A stretch of DNA of 64,000 nt from Pseudomonas sp. WN033 (GTDB lineage: Bacteria; Pseudomonadota; Gammaproteobacteria; Pseudomonadales; Pseudomonadaceae): NCBI GenBank assembly GCA_002287035.1, contig NSKG01000001.1:124001-188000 (forward strand), in the 5' to 3' direction. A program made the translations under genes and the position numbers. Positions 62,299 to 64,000 of this stretch are shown here, one piece after another. Position 1 is the first letter of the stretch. Every line of letters starts with the position of its first letter. The notes beneath the pieces are model-generated. The model did no database searches. It was not told where the DNA came from and saw nothing but the letters and a program-made list of their open reading frames with translations.

Positions 62299-64000
62299 TC
62301 AAAGTGGCAGACTGAAGAAGAACCGCGCGCCCTGCCCCGGCTGCGAATGCACGCCGATACGACCACCATGCAGCAAGACGATTTCCTTGCACAGCGCCAG
62401 CCCCAGACCAGCCCCACCCTTGCGCTTGCCGACCTGAACAAAGGGTTCAAATACTCGCGCCTGCTGGCCGTAAGCGATTCCGTCACCCGTGTCCTCAACC
62501 GCCAGCACTACCCGCTCGCCCTGGCGACCGGCCTGGAGACGGATACGCCCGCCGGCATGACTGTGGCGCAAGGCGTTGCCAAGCAGATTGTCCAGCACCC
62601 GTTCGATCTGTAGCCGATCCAGCCGTACCCGAGGCAGCGGCGTGTCGACCTCGCAGCTAAGCTCAACGCGCTGCTGCGCCGCCACAGCCTCAAAGCGCTG
62701 GCAGACCTGGTCGAACAGCTCGGCAATATCACAAGGCTCCAGCTCCAGTTGCTGCAGGCCACTCTGATAACGGGAGAAGTTGAGCAGATCGTTGATCAGC
62801 AACAGCAGGCGCTGCATTTCCTCGTCGACAGTCCGCAACAAGTCGGCCTCACGCGAATCCTCGGTAAAATGCAGTCGCTCACAAAGCAAGGCAAATCCCA
62901 TGTGCATGCCGGTGACAGGCGTGCGCAGCTCATGCGAGGCGCGCAGCACAAACTCGCTGCGCACCCGCTCAAAATCCCGCTGTTCGGTGACATCGCGCAG
63001 CACCATGACCGCACCACGAATCGGCTCATCCGCCTGACTAACCGGTGTCAGGCTGTAGGCCAGCAAGCGCTGTTCGCCTGCAACATCGACCTCGATATCC
63101 TCGGTAGCACTGGCCAGCCCCTGCCCCTGCAACACCTGACGCAACTGTTCATCGATCTGCGGTGTGCCGAGCAAGCCGCCGGGCATTTGCCCCAGCTCAG
63201 CCTGGGTCCAGCCCAGTTGCCGTTTGGCTACCGGATTGAAATGTTCTAACCGCCCGCCACGGTCAAAGATCAGCAAACCGTCATCAATACTATCGAGCAC
63301 GGCCTGCAAGCGGCGCTGCTCGGCCTGCAAGGCCTCGATATCACTGTTCTTGAACTCGCGCAGAGCTTCGGCCATAAAGCCAAAACGGCGGATCAAGGCT
63401 GCCAGCTCGGCAACCTTGGAGATCGGCAATGTGACCTGAAAGTCGCCGCGTCCGATCTGGTCAGCCGCCAGCGCCAGCGCCTCGATAGGCTCGGCGAAGT
63501 GACGGGCCACGCTGTGTGCGGTAACTAGCCCAATGAGCAGAACTGCCACGCCAATCCCGCCAAGCAGCCAGACGATTACCCAGGCATTCTCACGGGTCGC
63601 CTGTTCGCTGCTTTGCACCGCGTTGGCATACCGGGTCTGCATGCCATTGAGGCGATCACGCACAGCGGCAATCGAGCGCGCATATTCGTCATGACTGAAC
63701 AGCTCACTGCGTACCGACAGCGGCCGCTCAAGCAGATCGTCGTAGGTGGCATAGGCGCGGCGAATCTCACTGACGGCCTGACGGTCGGCATCTTCGATGG
63801 CCATGTCCGCGGCCCGGTTCAACCATTCGCGAAAACGCTGATCCGAGTCCTCCAGGGCTTGCATATCGAGCATTTCGGCAAGCAGCAAGGTGGTCTGTTT
63901 GCTCAGTTCATGCCCCATCATCTGGCTGGCCTGGAGAATACCCAGGTTGCGGGTCATCGCCTGCCCCTGGGATTTGGTCAGGCTGAGGACACTGAAAATC
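62299..64000 (-). CDS. kinB: KinB-type sensor histidine kinase (N-terminus beyond window)
   Basis: At least 566 aa; the frame stays open to the right edge, so the first membrane segment is outside. Visible: a periplasmic helical sensor, a membrane helix (VIVWLLGGIGVAVLLIGLVTAHSVA), HAMP, a PAS domain (LQAVLDSIDDGLLIFDRGGRLEHFNPVA), the H box FVLRASHELRTPVTG, and the ATPase N, G1 and G2 boxes (DNLLGNALRHS, VEDTGDGIAYG, GGAGLGLALCKEI). The pattern matches Pseudomonas KinB, which partners the response regulator AlgB in control of alginate and virulence. algB would be expected next to it, outside the window. Confidence 0.88.
   Translation of the reverse strand, partial: IFSVLSLTKSQGQAMTRNLGILQASQMMGHELSKQTTLLLAEMLDMQALEDSDQRFREWLNRAADMAIEDADRQAVSEIRRAYATYDDLLERPLSVRSELFSHDEYARSIAAVRDRLNGMQTRYANAVQSSEQATRENAWVIVWLLGGIGVAVLLIGLVTAHSVARHFAEPIEALALAADQIGRGDFQVTLPISKVAELAALIRRFGFMAEALREFKNSDIEALQAEQRRLQAVLDSIDDGLLIFDRGGRLEHFNPVAKRQLGWTQAELGQMPGGLLGTPQIDEQLRQVLQGQGLASATEDIEVDVAGEQRLLAYSLTPVSQADEPIRGAVMVLRDVTEQRDFERVRSEFVLRASHELRTPVTGMHMGFALLCERLHFTEDSREADLLRTVDEEMQRLLLLINDLLNFSRYQSGLQQLELEPCDIAELFDQVCQRFEAVAAQQRVELSCEVDTPLPRVRLDRLQIERVLDNLLGNALRHSHAGGRIRLQAGRQGERVVLAVEDTGDGIAYGQQARVFEPFVQVGKRKGGAGLGLALCKEIVLLHGGRIGVHSQPGQGARFFFSLPL

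Overview
The window is a GC-rich gammaproteobacterial chromosome segment that looks like Pseudomonas or the closely related marine genus Halopseudomonas. The evidence is a pqqABCDE order followed by an S9 peptidase gene, an ExaC-type aldehyde dehydrogenase, a KinB-type sensor kinase cut by the right edge, a ccoG end at the left edge, the dnaX-ybaB-recR order with a 4.5S RNA gene, and Pseudomonas-type REP palindromes. This is a placement from gene content; no database search was possible.

Layout. 1-9.7 kb: end of ccoG, a MocR regulator, a BASS transporter and class II aldolase divergent from a LysR regulator, an LRAT-type hydrolase behind a sigma-54-like promoter, and two tandem lipoprotein carboxylesterases whose 5' parts are almost identical. 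9.9-15.4 kb: a compact selenocysteine cassette on the minus strand (thioredoxin-fused protein, UGSC selenoprotein read through an in-frame TGA, selA, selB, tRNA-Sec). 15.4-20.8 kb: duplicated glyoxalase debris, DUF3597, a VOC protein, an ArsR-type regulator with a flavin monooxygenase and a membrane protein, and a YcaQ-family protein. 20.8-25.8 kb: an AT-rich, probably acquired island with a three-gene ABC-three-component (ABC-3C) system and a TIR/SEFIR protein with a FimV-like tail beside an attC-like hairpin. 25.8-29.3 kb: DUF7693 protein and a modE-like gene with modABC. 29.3-33.7 kb: SnoaL-like protein, SDR, AraC regulator, globin-coupled diguanylate cyclase, PaiB-like protein. 33.8-38.9 kb: PQQ biosynthesis. 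39.0-52.5 kb: a catabolic regulon. 52.6-64 kb: exaC, a periplasmic binding protein, pirin, a REP array, recR-ybaB-dnaX, 4.5S RNA, an ACR3 arsenite carrier, a hotdog-like protein and kinB.

Two parts stand out. First, the selenocysteine cassette: its own selenoprotein has Sec at codon 94 in a U-G-S-C motif, and a hairpin starts exactly 11 nt after the TGA. Second, the 39-52.5 kb region: an identical 15-bp sequence, TATTATGGTATACCA, lies in four promoter regions that serve a BCCT carrier, a hydrolase/dehydrogenase/flavin-reductase operon that also encodes a GntR-FCD regulator, a RibB paralogue, a chemoreceptor and an LLM flavin monooxygenase. The enzyme set matches the logic of flavin-dependent cleavage of an N-methylated pyridine ring (trigonelline type) down to succinate. 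That substrate assignment is inference.
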